Translations under genes and position numbers: made by a program | Part shown: piece after piece, positions 36,481 through 50,099 of the stretch | How the letters are laid out: each line of letters begins with the position of its first letter | Position numbering within the stretch: the stretch's first letter is position 1 | The notes under the pieces: model-generated | Database searches by the model: none | What the model was told of the DNA's origin: nothing | Seen by the model: the letters and a program-made list of their open reading frames with translations, nothing else | DNA from: Labyrinthula sp. Ha | Taxonomy: Eukaryota > Sar > Bigyra > Labyrinthulida > Labyrinthulaceae | Direction: 5' to 3' | Length of the DNA: 64,000 nt | Assembly (NCBI GenBank): GCA_015227615.1 | Contig: JAALGZ010000002.1 | Coordinates: forward strand, 2,542,001-2,606,000

Positions 36481-38447
36481 TTTGTTGTTTTATTATTAAT
36501 TCGATTGATTCTTAATTTCCGAAAATGCTCCCATAATATAACAATAGGCTTTCCTAGGGTTTTTCCTAGGATAGTCTGGTCTACTTATTAGTATCCTATA
36601 TTTTGTAACTATCTATTTATTAAACACAAACTTAAATGAAAATAAAGAAATCATTCACACATGTGTTAAAGAAAGTTTCTTAGTGTTTCATGATGTATGA
36701 GTTGGGAAAAATAATAAATTGACTAAGTACAAGACAAGAACTAGGAAAAGATGAATAGAAAATGTGTTCTAGCTTGTGCCAAAAAAATTTTAATGACTAG
36801 GGGGAAGGGCTACTGGCTATGCTTCGGGGGTGGAAGAAAGAACAACGGAAAGGAATCTATGGAGTATTGATGACTTTGTGTAGTTAATGAAGAAGGAAAA
36901 ATAAAGTTGCGGATGTTTTGTGTACGGTGAACCGATCTACAATAAATGAAGGTCCATTTAATAAGATCTTGTGGTTTGAAAATATTTAGGTTAGAATAAC
37001 GCAATGGATTTCTCTTCAAGCGGTACAAGTTTTCAAAGGTAGTGTCCATCCATACTTTCGGAATTTTTGCTAAAATTGCTTTGATGTAGTATTAAGTGGT
37101 TCACTGTATAGCTTTAGCCAGAACAAAAGCATTTAGCTGTCCCTCAAAATATTCCCTCAAGTTGCTGGTGATGGGCTTGAAAAACAGAGTCTTAAGAAAC
37201 TATGAGGGGATATAATTCTATGCTTTTGGTTGTCTTGAGGGAAAGGAAGGAAGTATTCAGACGGTTAAAGAGCTGGAACACGCTTTATGACAACCATATC
37301 TTGTGGACTGATATGGTTGATCAATGAAAGACAAGATCTATGAGAGCGGCTTACCACTAGCGCCACTTGATCTAGCAAGCAATAGCTTCAATATTCTTTT
37401 TATACTTATAACGCAATTAAAAGCTAACATAAACACGGGTTTGGGCCCGAGGCAACTGAAGAATAGACAAAATCCAGGTCAAATGGGTAAATGCATAAAT
37501 ATTTTCACACAATTAGAAAAATAATGTCTTTAAGCTCAGGATGCTTCGTTTATTCATCAAAATTAGTGAATATTTGTACTGAACAAAAACTGGGAAGCAA
37601 AATATAATTTCAACAACAAAAGTGTTGTAAGAAATTTGGAAGTACGATTGATTCCAAGAAAAAGTATGAAGTTTTGTGAATTTAAATGATCAATAGGCCA
37701 TATAGTGCATTCTACTAATACAGTGCTAAGCTTTTCCTAATGGTCTTATGATTTCATCCTGGTACAAGGAGAGAATACAACTCAGGACATATTACTTGCT
37801 TAAAACGAAATAATTCATTCATATTATTTCTGTTATCTAGTAAGGTGTCTGATATTTCTCTACTTAGGATGAACCTTCAAGTAGTCTGATACTCTACCTG
37901 GAGGCGGGGGGGGGGGTACTAGCTAGAGCGATAGACTTACTAACTAAGGTGATTCAGGCTAACTTTAGTAACCAACAAGTCAATCTGGAATGTATTCTGA
38001 AAAGGAGGCATTGTGATGAATAGAAAATATGCTCGTTATACTTTTACAAGTCAGATATTCTTAGGTTTCTGTTTCCAACTCTAATTATCCCTATCGATTC
38101 TTTGTTTTCTATGTCTTATATCTTGCTGCCAGCTATTCTCTTGTGTGATAAACTGTATCTAGATTCTTCTCTTGTTTAATTCGTTATCCGTAATTTTCCA
38201 AGAAACCTATTAGGACTATCTGATACTATCTTAATCATTTATAACTGATAAATGTAAACCAATGAATCTAGACAACTAGTGTACACAGATAGATCAACGG
38301 GTGCAACTCAGATGAGAAATCTATCAGAGTTCGAGGGAGCTTGAAAAAGATTATAGAGTTTTTTGAACTATCTATTGAAAAATTTTGAAAAACTTCTTAA
38401 ATTTCCAAAAAAGTACTGGTTAAGATTGTCACCCATTGAGTTTTTTA

Positions 38448-38666
38448 TCATAAACTTTCCCAGAAGACATTTACCAAGTATGATGTGCGTGCACCTGCGC
38501 CAATCCTCTGCCTAAGCTCGAAGAAGTGTTTATGCAAAATGTTTAACTCTTCCTGGTTATGAATGAAGGGAGTGAAAAGGAGCATATTTTGATCAATGAA
38601 TAAGTTGAATTTCCAAGTAAAGGCTAATCGGAAGGAATCAGACTTGCGAGAGAATGTGTAACACAT
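38448..38666 (-). mobile_element. Ty3/gypsy-like reverse-transcriptase fossil
   Basis: A minus-strand frame carries FIDQNMLLFTPFIHNQEELN followed by HKHFFELRQ, matching the gypsy block YLDDILIFSxxxEEHLxHLxxVFxxLR. It is a small broken fragment without LTRs. Additional retroelement-derived sequence may lie just upstream (to about 39300), but I could not resolve domains there. Confidence 0.5.
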
Positions 38667-39534
38667 CTTCGAGAAACGATATTACACAACATAACTTGAT
38701 AAATTACTTAAATATACTTGTGCTAATGGAGAAACCTTCCAGTGTATTACGTCTGAATTAAGTCTTAGGAACGCTACCAGAAACTCTTGCCTTTGAACAG
38801 ATTTCTAGTTAAATGGACATCAGATATTCTTTACTCTAGCAAAAAAATATTGTGAAACATATAGCCTTCTGAAACATATTCAAGCTAAGAAATCATTGAG
38901 TACATGTTATCATTTGAAAAAAACATTTTTTCAGTCTTTTTGACCTACTATGTCCAACCAGCAGAAAATTCTCAAAGGAGTTCCGTACTGTCTGTCGGGA
39001 TAATAGTTCTGGCCATCAAAATTACAAGTTCAGTTTTATTTCGTAAGCAAAAACATGTTCTAGTTTAACAAGGAAAATTTGAAGGTTGAAACATAAAACC
39101 CAAGCAAGAACCAAAATTTTAATGGAAGGGTTTAAGTTTTTTCCCTATGTCTCTTTAATTCATACTGGTGTGTTTAGGTGTGAAGATATTTCAATCTGTT
39201 TAAAGGCAAGATCCGGCGTGGAAACTAGATGACAAGGTTGCTTGCAAATTCAGACCACAAGGAACTAAATAGTTGCTCCACCAGTGTCCTCTATGAACTT
39301 ATCCTTTTGGATGTGCTATAGGGCTATTCCCTGTTCCTGGGAAGGTTGTTTTCCTTCATTCAAACAATTTTTCCCATGTTTCTTTTCTTGTTTGAACCTT
39401 TTCTGGGCTTTAAGAAATTTCGTTCTTCTAATCGTTTTTGGGCAGTAACAGCACAACAGTTGCTTATTCTTTAATCTAAATTTACCAAAATATGTTCCCG
39501 GGGAAGATACCATTTTCGTGTTTCTTGCAATTGT

Positions 39535-42035
39535 GTTGATTAGAGATGTTTATTGTGACAACGTTAATTGTAACGTTATGCGAAACACTATTTTCTGGTT
39601 ACACCTTACTAACGGTAGAAATTGTCTGACGTTTAGTTTTAACGTTAGTGTTAATGTTCCAATATTATGATTTAAGAGATTTGTCGCGACCTAGAATAGA
39701 GAGATATTCTGTCTCATTTTTTTTGGATTATAATCCGATTCGAAATAGAAAAGAAAGAAAAAAGCTCTCAAAAACACCAACTTATTACGAAATTGAATTT
39801 AAAACAAACGTACAGTTCGAAGACACTTGGAGTACATATGTGATGAGAGCAGATGAATGATGAGACGGTCAGGCTCGGGTTAAGTTTGAGAGGTTGGAAG
39901 AAATGGGATAAATTATTGCTTAAAATTTTAGCTGTTAGAAGCCTTAACGTAGAAGTTGGTTTGTTGTCGGCCTTCGCGCTTACTTCTGTTTTCAAAACTC
40001 CTGCTTAGAGCAGCTAAAAAGTAAAGGATCAAACAAAATGAACCTTTCAAGATTAACAATGGAGTCCAAAGCAATGAAAACTTAAGACCTCAAATACTGT
40101 AACTTTAAGAAATCAATAGATTTCTTCTTCATACAATAGCTCAAACTACAAATTATTTCCCAAATTTCTACCACATGGGACATTTACATCTACCATATGG
40201 AACCACCTCTTTAATTTCGGTAAAAACGTATCACCATTTATTTAAACAAAGAAAATTGACAGTTTGAGGGGTATACATATTCATGGTAATTGGGGAAAAT
40301 AAAAGTGAAGTTTCAGCTCTTGTAAAAGAGAAACAAAAATTTTGCAAAGGTGTCCGCAAAAAGTAGAAAAAAGAGCTACTCATACTGAAGAAAGAAGATA
40401 AAGATTAGGAAATAGTGGTCCAAGTTCCTGGTGTGAGGTTCTAGACTGTAACAGGTTGATACAAGAGAAATCGTGTCAATGAGGATCAGGTACCCCTGTA
40501 GAAAAGATAGTAAGTCATAACTTACCGGTTCTACCTGAGACTCAATTAAGTTTCCTTCAGGAGTAACTAGAATTGAAAGCATAGCTTTCAACCTCTATTT
40601 AAGGATGAAAATGGGTTGTGGAATTAGATCTTGATGTAACTGTAGCCACGACCAACAGAGCCTTACATTGCATTTATTATGCGGTCAAAAAGATCTTTCA
40701 TGAGCCGATTGGAGCAAACTTTATGGCAAACAAAATACACCAAGAAGCTTATGCTCATGTGACGACAGGAATGACTGGTAATGAAGAATTAAATATCTTT
40801 CTGACTGAAGCAAGATGCAAAATATTTTTCTCCAGATAAAGTGGATAATCTCCACAAGAATTTAGGGTTACTGCCTAACAGTTAAGCTCAACAGACGCAA
40901 ATTTTCAGATTCTTGGCGCTATTATTGAAGCTATTTGTGCTACTTAACTCATTTCAAGTTTTAGATCTTTGAAAACATAAGATCATGCTGCATGGATTGT
41001 GAGTTCCATTTGAGAAGCTGAGGAAAGCAGACTAGAAAATTGTGAATTGATAATCGTTCTGGACAATGCACCTTCACCCAGCAGAAAAGGGTCCACGTTG
41101 TAGGAGGAATTTCATTTGGGAGCAATGATCTTTTAATGGCATTCATCCTTTCGTTACTAAACCTTCTTGAGTTAACATGGTGAATGATGAGAGCGTACAA
41201 AGGAAGGAAAATGTTTGAAAATGAAGCTTTTTATTGGATGCCGTTCCTAATATGGCAATGGTTAAGTTTGGTGGTTAGAAGATGCAACAATGAGCATTGG
41301 ACAGTTTTTAGAGATTTGATCAACTACATTGCGAAAGGGCTTCAAGAAAAATTACCATTTACTTCGAGGTTCTCACCAGCCTACAGAATCTTCGTTTTGG
41401 TTGAACCATTAGTTAAGGATCTGCCCATGATGTCCTAAGCTAAAATAATTTGTTAAAGTTACTTTTAAAAGTATTTTTCTTTGCTGTTATCTTTCCAAAA
41501 AATAGTTCTTGTTTAGATTGTTATTCTTTTTGCCGACATGGTATAAAATATTGTCCCTTCAAACTTCATATTTTTGGAGTATAAAAAAAGTGGAAAGATT
41601 TGTTAACCAAAAATTATCTTCTTTAAGGTGGTGAAGATTTATACACCATGTGGTAGGATTTGTGAAAAAAGCTATACGAAGCAGAGCGCTTAAAACTATA
41701 TGCAAAATCTATCTTAGAAGATACGCGATGATGTCTTAACTAACAACGGCTTTTAGATTCTCATATTTCAAGGTTACTTACATAACTCATTTCATCCTTT
41801 GATTAATTCTCAAGCTTCTTCTGCCGCTTTACTTTGTTCATGAGTTCTTAGTTTTTTGTGAAGAAAAGTCAAATTTCCCTAAGTAAAGACAATTTACACT
41901 AAGTCAACACTATTATGAATAGTACCATAAAATTAACATTAGTTAGTAGAATCTAAAGTGTTTATTATGACAAGCTACAATAACGTTAATAAACAATAGT
42001 GTAACGTTATAACGCTAACGATAGAGTTGGCTAGT
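39535..42035 (+). mobile_element. Tc1/IS630-like DNA transposon relic
   Basis: The region between 41040 and 41215 encodes, in two frames, IIVLDNAPSPSR (family IxxDNAxxH) and SLLNLLELTW followed by MMRAYKGRKM (family YSPxLNPIExxWS-xKxxxK), the last two DDE motifs of Tc1/IS630-type (DDE_3) transposases. Codons for stops and at least two frame changes interrupt the gene. Both ends of the region contain AACGTTA-rich sequence: GTTTATTGTGACAA with AACGTTAATTGTAACGTTA near 39549-39580, and GTTTATTATGACAA with ATAACGTTAATAAAC near 41961-41997. Those may be the element's termini, but their relationship (direct rather than clearly inverted) is not typical, so limits are approximate. Confidence 0.5.
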
Positions 42036-42750
42036 ATTGACTACTGAGCTTCTGAACTAAGGGTAATTTGCAAGACATAATATTGATATATTCGAGAATA
42101 TTGAATTCTCATTAATTCCAAGATAGTTTCCTCTGGTATTGAATAGTACTCGATCTTGAAACTCTCGAACGAGATATTGTCATGATGAAAAGGTTTTAAA
42201 AACCTATGAGACATAGGAAGAATTTGGCTCAATACATTTTTCAGTATCGAGATAACAATACTACTTCTCGATTTTATTCTTTCGGTTTTTTGACACTGGT
42301 TCTTTCCAGTCTATTACTCCTTCTTGAATTGAACATATTGCACTACTAGAATTCTTGGGGAACTTCCAACTGTCTAAATTGGCCAATTTACCATAGTTTC
42401 CAGAATATATAAGAATTCCATTATTTTATAAGAGAGTAGGTTGCTTTTATAGGTTAATTTTAAATATCAACATAGCGGTAGGAACCGTTAAAATAAATCT
42501 GTTGTATATATACAAATAAACTCCCTGCTTTTTTACTCGGTAGAATATTAAAGACGTAAGGTAAACTACGTCAAGAGACATCCTAAATCTTCAAAGAGCA
42601 TCAACTTCGAAGATAAAACAGGGACTTTCATAAAATAGAAGCACCAAAATTTTGTTTTTACCATTTTTCTAAAAGCAACGTCAAGAAAAAAATATGTTGA
42701 CGTCAAAAAGACCAACAGGTGCGGAGAAACTAAATAAGACACGAACTTCT

Positions 42751-43797
42751 ATGAAAATTTTCAAACTTTTTGTAGAACGAGACTTAAACGGGGTAATTCA
42801 TGTTTTAATTTAATCTGTAGACACTTATTGAAGAACGTATTATATCTAAGGATTGCTTTGAGTGCTGGTTGAATTCCCGGGGAAAGCAGATAAAACATCC
42901 TTTGGGTGCTTTCAAGAGAACTATTTCTTCCCATTTGAGAAACGTTGATGGAAGAAATCCATTTGCAGAGGATGTAGAAAAGAGTCTAATGAAAAAATTT
43001 AGACTTGTAAGTGCAAAAGGGATATCTATAGATCCTTTTTTTAATATTTCGGATGGTGCAAAAACTCGGTTGGTGCGAAAACATTTAGCTTGGAAAAGAC
43101 AATATAAATATCCATATGGTTTTCATGAACAAGAAGAAGCAAAAAAACAAATAGAGTTCAAAAAAGTATTTTTATCTGTTTACATATAATTCTAGGAAAA
43201 CTTTTCGAGAACAGTTGTTACAAATTCTATTTTACCAGTTCCAAAAGAATCGTTGACAAAACTATTGAAAACTTTAACTGTTTCTGATACATCTTCACAG
43301 AGTTTAAAGAAGAGCTTAGCAGGGTTGGGATGTTCAGCATTTCCTGAACATTTGGATTTTGTACTTCCTTATCTTCAAATGAACTCTTTTTATCTATCTC
43401 GCGAATTTATTCTACCTCCACCTGACGAATGTTATTTTCGTGAAGATTGTATATATTTAGTTTTTTTGTTTTATTTTTAGTACCTATATATTCTTGCACT
43501 GTAAACCAAAATACTTTGCAAATTATGTATTTGGATGAAAAAGCAAAAAGTGTAGTTGGAGATTTTAATTATAAAGTTGATGGTTATTCAACTTCAAGTG
43601 AATTTTTAATTAATTTTAGTCTACGAAATGTTGTTGCAAAAGAAAAAGGCGAGTGTTGGCATAGAGGTACTATTATGGTGAATGGTAAACGATGTCCTTG
43701 GATTGCTTATACAAAAAATTTATTGTTTGACCGATCTGTTGCTATCTTTCAAGTTAATTACACAGATCCAGTTGAAACTATTGGTTTTAGTTTATAA
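42751..43797 (+). CDS. Unrecognised four-exon protein
   Basis: Exons 42751-42792, 42821-43165, 43196-43448 and 43481-43797 are joined across introns of 28, 30 and 32 nt into a continuous frame of 318 residues ending TAA. The tiny first exon (14 residues, MKIFKLFVERDLNG) supplies the only ATG. No known domain is apparent. The N-half is basic (KHPLGAFKRTISSHL, RLVRKHLAWKRQYKYPYGF), the middle is leucine-rich (ESLTKLLKTLTVS, PEHLDFVLPYLQ), and the C-half is likely beta-rich with aromatic and polar alternation (TLQIMYLDEKAKSVVGDF, GTIMVNGKRCPWIAY). No signal peptide or membrane span. The consistency of three short introns that each keep frame makes the gene model strong although its role is unknown. 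Confidence 0.78.
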
Positions 43798-43979
43798 CGG
43801 CATTTTTGAAATACTTTTTTTGATTTGTTTTTTTGAGGCCGTATTAAATATACAAGACAATAGTGAAAGAGAATATTTTTTTGATAGTGAAAGAATGAGG
43901 TTTAGTTTGATTTTTCTTGTTTAGATGTTTTCAGAAGGTACCAATTTGTTAAACAAAAAGAAAGTTGTAGAGTTTAAAC

Positions 43980-45000
43980 TTTTTAAAGTATAAACAGCAT
44001 AAAAAAATCATCATTTGAAGGATGAGAGTTCATATTTCCAAACCGTCTTGTTTCTGTAGCACGTTTAAATTGGAAAATGACAAAAAACACCCAGTTGATA
44101 CAGTTATTTTTCCACAAAGCTGTACTGGTAGTATCTCAAAACAAAAACTCTCTTCCGAGCATGAAAACTGAAAATATTATATCTGCCAAAGAACCAAAAG
44201 GGCTACAGGTAAAACTTAATCTGTTTTTAGTTGTAATGAAAGTTTGATAGCAATTTGGTATGAGAGTAACAAAAGCTTGGTTTCTTTTATTACGATCCAT
44301 CATTTCCTTTCTTTGCGCTATAACTAGGGGTAAATGGGTGAAGGATAAATTTCTTCGATTCACTCATGAAGCTAAAATGTAGCAGATCTTGTAGGCAGAT
44401 ATTTGAAAAGCAACAGGATTTTCTTTCATTTTATATTTTTTTAATGCCTCTATGGGTGCATATATATTATAATGAAAATGAACATTGTTTAAAGAAGTTT
44501 CAATTAAATTTTTTATGTGTGATGAAAATTTTGATGGTGCAAATTAAGGTGTAGTAAAAGATGATACTTTATGTAAAGTAACATTTAGTGCTCAAATTAT
44601 TGCGCTGGTTTGTAACCTCTTTCTTTGAAATCTTTGCAAATAAGATATTTTCTTTGAAAATGACTATTCTTGATGCTACTTTAGCAATTGGAAGCTATTT
44701 TTTCCCTTCTTATCATAAGACCCTGATGCAAGTTTTTCAATTTTAGTTGCTTGTTCATGCTATCTTTATTGCAGTACAAGCTCTGTTAGTAAAAAAACTA
44801 GGACCAGATTTAAGAGATGTACGCGCTAGTGTGAAGATTTGGTTGGTGCTCTAGAAGATATTTTTTTACTCATGTTATTGGTGTAAATTTTGTCACTGGT
44901 TCAATACTGTAATTGCGGAATTTCTGGAATATATTTTGTTATATATATTGCAAGAATTTATCTGAAAAAGAGAAAAAAGAAGAAAATAAAATGGTGAGAA
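43980..45000 (+). pseudogene. Possible decayed membrane-protein gene (weak)
   Basis: Plus-strand fragments with coding-like composition occur in changing frames: RVTKAWFLLLRSIISFLCAI followed by TRGKWVKDKFLRFTHEAKM (about 44260-44380), MTILDATLAIGSYFFPSYHK (about 44659-44720), and LLVHAIFIAVQALLVKKLG followed by PDLRDVRASVKIW (about 44742-44855). The hydrophobic helices separated by basic loops suggest a former transporter or channel. Many stops separate them. No family could be named. Confidence 0.25.
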
Positions 45001-48000
45001 TAGAGTTTAAGCTATATCTCAGAAAAAAAAATCTCCATCTTCGAGTTTAGAAGCAAATGACCTTTCGAGCAAGTTTTTACTAAGTTGACTGCATATAGAT
45101 TCATTTTTAATGCGAAAAAAACACATGTAGGCTTCAAAATCACTTTTTCCATGAATAAAATTAAGAAATAGCATTTTTTGGAAAGCTCTTCTCATACCTA
45201 AAAATTAAAATACTAAATCCAAAGCGAACTACTCATGCCTAATGTGATGCCTCTGTCAGATAGATTTGCAGCTGGGAAAATTTTAGATAGAGTTACCAGT
45301 TTTACAGATCCTAAGTTAATCCCAGGTAACTGCAAAAGCTCATTTACCACCTGTAACAATTCAGAGGCTATAGAACAACACAGCCTGCATAATATGCCAC
45401 GTAAAAAGATCTACCGATATTCTATGTCGAGGTGGCGATCTGCCCGGAGTTAACAGAAACTAAACACTAACAAGATCTAATAGCAGAAGCTATCTATAAG
45501 AGTTAACTAAAACATCCAAATGAGGTAACCGAGGCAATTCTCAAAATGTATACTTAACGAAACATGATCAATGAAAAAAATAGCTTATGTTTTAATTTCT
45601 AGCTACTAGGTATCAAAGCCTGAAAGCCCTCCTGATACTACATTGTGTTTTGCTGTCTTGAACAAATTGTTAAGGTGTTCTTCCAAATTTTTTATTAGGA
45701 AACTAATCTCTTACATTATATTCAAAGAATTCCTTTCATGCTGAAATTTTCAATGTTAATAACAGCACAGTGTCCCGTTACTGTAACTCCTCAAGTTATC
45801 AATTAACGCTCAAAAATAAAAAAAAATCAAACTTAAAATCATGTTCCTCATCGTCCAATTGGTCATTTCAAAAGAACCTTCAGTTCATTGAGAATCTCAA
45901 AAGGTCACAAAGCGAGGGCAAAATTAACTTATATAAAGGTGCTCACGCTCTGAAACAAAAAGTACGAGATTTGTCAACCGTTAAGACAGCAGCAACCAGA
46001 AGGCAATAATAAACAGGAAAAAAATAGCAGAAGTAGAGAAAAAAATAAATACGGGAAATGGAACCAAAAAACTACAATAATACCAAAAAAAATAAATGAA
46101 ACTAAGTCACCTAAACATATAAACACATATGGTATTACAGTTATTCAACCAAGCAAAAAGTTTAAGGGAAGAGTAGATTGCAGAGCTAATTCAAAAAATA
46201 TCCGACAAATGTGAAGATTAATAGTAGTAGAAGACTTTTCGTTTTTAACGAGAAAGACAGCCCAAGAAGGTTTCTCTAAGTTGTAAAACAATATATTTAT
46301 TTTGCAGCATAATTTTCTCCAATTTTAGTATTAGGAAAAATATATTTGATCCCTTGATTATTTGGCCCTGCTTACTTATACCAGTAATTCAGGCATAACA
46401 AAGTGCAGAAAATTGAGCAGAAACTGAAGAGAAGTTGCAGTAAGAGTAGAGGGAATCAAGATTGGCGGGACAAGTAATACGTTTTTGCGATATTATTATA
46501 TATTACCAAAAATGCAAGAAAAAAGCCAAACCACAAACTTTGGCTCTTGAAGCCTTCTATGATTTTATCGCGAATCTTTTTCCTTCTTAGCCGGGTTGTA
46601 AGTTGGCAAGACTTTTTGAGACATTCCTCCAAATCAAATTCTAGGAGGACCCGTTTGCTTTCTCACTAAGCCAAAAATGTTCAGCATGATGTTAATGTAT
46701 TTAATTAAGTAGTTCTTCAATTAATCCATGACATAAGGCAAAGCATCGGGAAAAATTATCACAAACAAAGAAGACATATACGATAACGAATATTTGAATC
46801 TGAAACGCTTTTTCTTTTGGCTTAAGCTTGGCTATTAACTTTTCATATATTTCATTAACCAAGCACCCATAAGAAGCGCTATCAACATCTTACACATTTT
46901 CCAAATCCTGGATATTTTATAGGTTGGTGGGAAATGTCAACGTGTTTGAGTGACGAAAGTGCTTTTTGTGGTATGGTAATATTATCATGGCCAGAAGGCT
47001 AGCCACGGGTCACATTCAAGTTGCTAACTGTTACTCCAAACTTTTTCATGCGAAGAAATAAATTTTATTTCGAGTAAGGGGGGTTCTTATTCCTGATAGT
47101 AAACCGTCCAAAGGAATATCCATATTGAGAATATTTTTGTAGAAGTATCTAAGAGTGTATTAAGTGTTTGTGGTGAGATTCTTGAACTACTAAGAATACT
47201 GTTTTATGTGTTTTAACCCATTAACAGATTAATGATGTCATGAGATTCAGAAAATTTGTCTCTCATGAGTATGTCTTCTCCCGCGTTACAGAATGATCAA
47301 TGCTAAAAGCAAAACTTTGGTTCAAACTATTAAGTTTCTGTTAATAGATGTCGTTTCAAACATAATTCTACGATAAACTGGTTCGTTAGAAAAACAATGC
47401 AAATAAGGGATTAGGCGATACACAAAGAATTAATGCCCAGAATTTTAAGCAAGCGTAATACCTATAAGACTTTCATCTAAGAAATATAGCAAAAAAATAT
47501 TTTTAATAAATGTTAATAGTTGTGAATACCTTGCAAAGGAGAAAAAGTAATAGCTATATTTTTTGAGTCTACATAAAATATGATACACATACACAGTAAG
47601 CATATCTCTATGATCTATAAATTCGAATTCATAGAATCGTGAAAATGATTTATTGCATATTTAACAGATTTAGATAAAATTATCACAAGAAATATATTAT
47701 ATTTTAGGTAACTAGGAAATACCTTATATGGCTGCATGAGCTTTATCTCTGACAAGAACTCAAGGTTATCGAGGAAAACTTAGAAAGTTTGAAAAATCTT
47801 TTTTATCAAGGCTCCAAAAAATGCGTAAATAAAGAAGAATATATACTATTATAGAATGTGAATACATGTTGTTATTTACAGTATTGAAAATTTGTAAAAT
47901 GGTATAAGTTAATACATTTTTATAAACTTTTTTAATCTAGAAATTATGTATCGAAGAATACTTTTCCACAACAAGTGAAGAAACAGCATCTGCTTGCGTT

Positions 48001-50099
48001 TCGATAAGGTATTTTAATAAATTCCTCATAAAAAGAGAAACATACTCAATAATTAATTCTCCTATTGAGTCCAGGTAAAAATAAAAAACAAGTTAAAATA
48101 TCTCTTAGCCTCAGGTGGTATGTACAATAGAGAAGGATTTCAGACTTTTGTATATTAAATTCTTCTTTCTTTCTGCGGATACGAGTAAATTCGAACAACA
48201 ACCTTGATATTCCTGTCTTTTCTTGCTAATATTGTTATAGAATATAAAAGGAGAGCTCAAGCTGTGACTTTTAATGTGAAATTTTCACAATTTGACAATT
48301 TGTACTTAACATCTTTTAATTGTCCACTGAATAGTCATTAGTCGTATTGACGCTAATAAACAATTATGTGCTAATTCCATTATTTATAGTATTCAAACTA
48401 CTTATCATATTTTAACAATGCTTCTCTACTTACGTCCAAGATACAGAGATTTTTAATTTAATTCTTTGAGTCTGTTAATTCTAAGTATTCATAACTGGTC
48501 TTACTCTTATGAAGGTGCAATAAAAAGTTTCCCTTAAAGATTTCTTTTAATTATTTCATATATTCAATTACCGAATGGTGTTTGTTTTATACCATTGAAC
48601 CGTATAGTTAAAAAGATTGCATTCGGGAATTTAATATCACGGTCTGAATTAGAACGGTGTGAGTTTAAGTTTGACTTCTCTTCAGGCATCTTACAATTAA
48701 GTTTGATGTTTAAAGAGGCTGCAAAAAATACCTTTCTAGAGAAATAATTCATTTTGTGCAAGATAGATTCTAATTTAATTATGATAAATTCACAATTAGT
48801 ATTATACTGATTAGTAGAATCATGGAACCAAAAAATCAGAGAAGCACTGCCGTCAAGGCATGTCGTTCAGTAATCATTTCATTCATAGACCAGAGCAAAA
48901 TTTTTTTTGCAAGAAAGAAACAATATATTCTGGATTTAATTAATATTAATTATCATGTGTCTAGAAGATTATTTGACTTTCTGGATGTATTATAATGTAC
49001 ATGTGATCTATTGATCATGAACTGGCTAGCTTTGTGTTACTGGGCAGCACATCACATATGACGAAATATCACTCCAGCACACCTAGATTGAGAAAAATTT
49101 TCAGATAATAATAAAATCAAGGATTGAACCATAGGATAACAGTAGAAAATATAGGTAGGAAAATTTTTAGCTGGAATATTGGTCAGGAAGTGTGGTATAT
49201 TTGGCTTGAATTTGTTATATTCACACAGCTATCCCAAGCTATATGTTGAGTTGATTACTAGCTTTGGATTAAATTACATTGCTACTCCGCAATAAATTCA
49301 TATCTTTCAGGGCTGTGTATTGTATTTCATCATGCTCCCTAAGTTTTGGAAAGACATTGTCACATATTTGCTCTGTATGAAGGCTTTAATTTATTACGAA
49401 TACATTTCTTGGTGGTATTGTAGTTTAGATCTGCCCAGAATTTTTTTTACTCTGGTGTGAGATTCTCCTCGTGATTTGATTAGCCAAAGTAATTTCCCAA
49501 AATAAAATTTGATAATACTTTGAAGAAATCAGCGAACCGCAAAATAGAGAACTCCCATACCTGAGTAAAATATAGATGAGACGAGAGCATGCGAAGAGGA
49601 CAAGATATTTCTGAATAAACAGTAAGAGATATAAATTTAATCCTTGAAGCTCAGGTTGGTATACACCTTTAAGAGGCTCCATGCCTCGGTTCTCTTTTCC
49701 CACTAGGCCCTCAATTAATATGAGTGTTGGTTGATTTTTCTTGCATTTCGTGAACAAATATAGGTTCAATTATGTATAAAAATTTTAAATACTTGTTTGG
49801 CGTAATGTAGTTAGGGTGTAAGACCGTTGATTTTGGATAAGAAAATTGAGAAGATGTAGATTTGTTGCGAAAATCTAAAATTTCAAACTTATGTACCTTA
49901 AACGTAACAGAAAATCATTTATTGTCATATTTAAAATATCTTGCCTGAATTCTTTATCTTTAAAAACGAGCCCAGTTTCAATTTATTCGTATTTTTGTTT
50001 CAAAACATGATTTTTGGTTTCAGTTTCGTTGTTAGTAAATACCTTTCTAAATATCCATATTTCTATTTCCTGGTATTTGAAAACAAATAACTCTTTGAA

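Larger units (their letters stand above)
26603..42750. other. Large gene desert with transposon fossils
   Basis: Sixteen kilobases without a supportable host gene. It holds copia-like pieces (26940-28690 and 30648-30923), a LINE-like reverse-transcriptase trace (35970-36480), a family B element (32365-32990), a gypsy-like fragment (38448-38666) and a Tc1/IS630-like DNA-transposon relic (39535-42035). Low-complexity tracts: (AT)n at about 29998-30018 and 33929-33944, a G-run at about 31857-31869 and another at about 37905-37916. Remaining sequence is AT-rich with only short frames. Confidence 0.5.

Noticed and set aside
44990-45200. A minus-strand exon MRRAFQKMLFLNF with possible RGS-like spacing
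   Set aside because: About 50 open codons after a TTTTTAG, but no credible flanking exon, and the resemblance is too weak.
45770-46009. Plus-strand frame with Ser-rich and basic segments
   Set aside because: It lacks an ATG, has no recognisable motif and sits in unremarkable AT-rich DNA.
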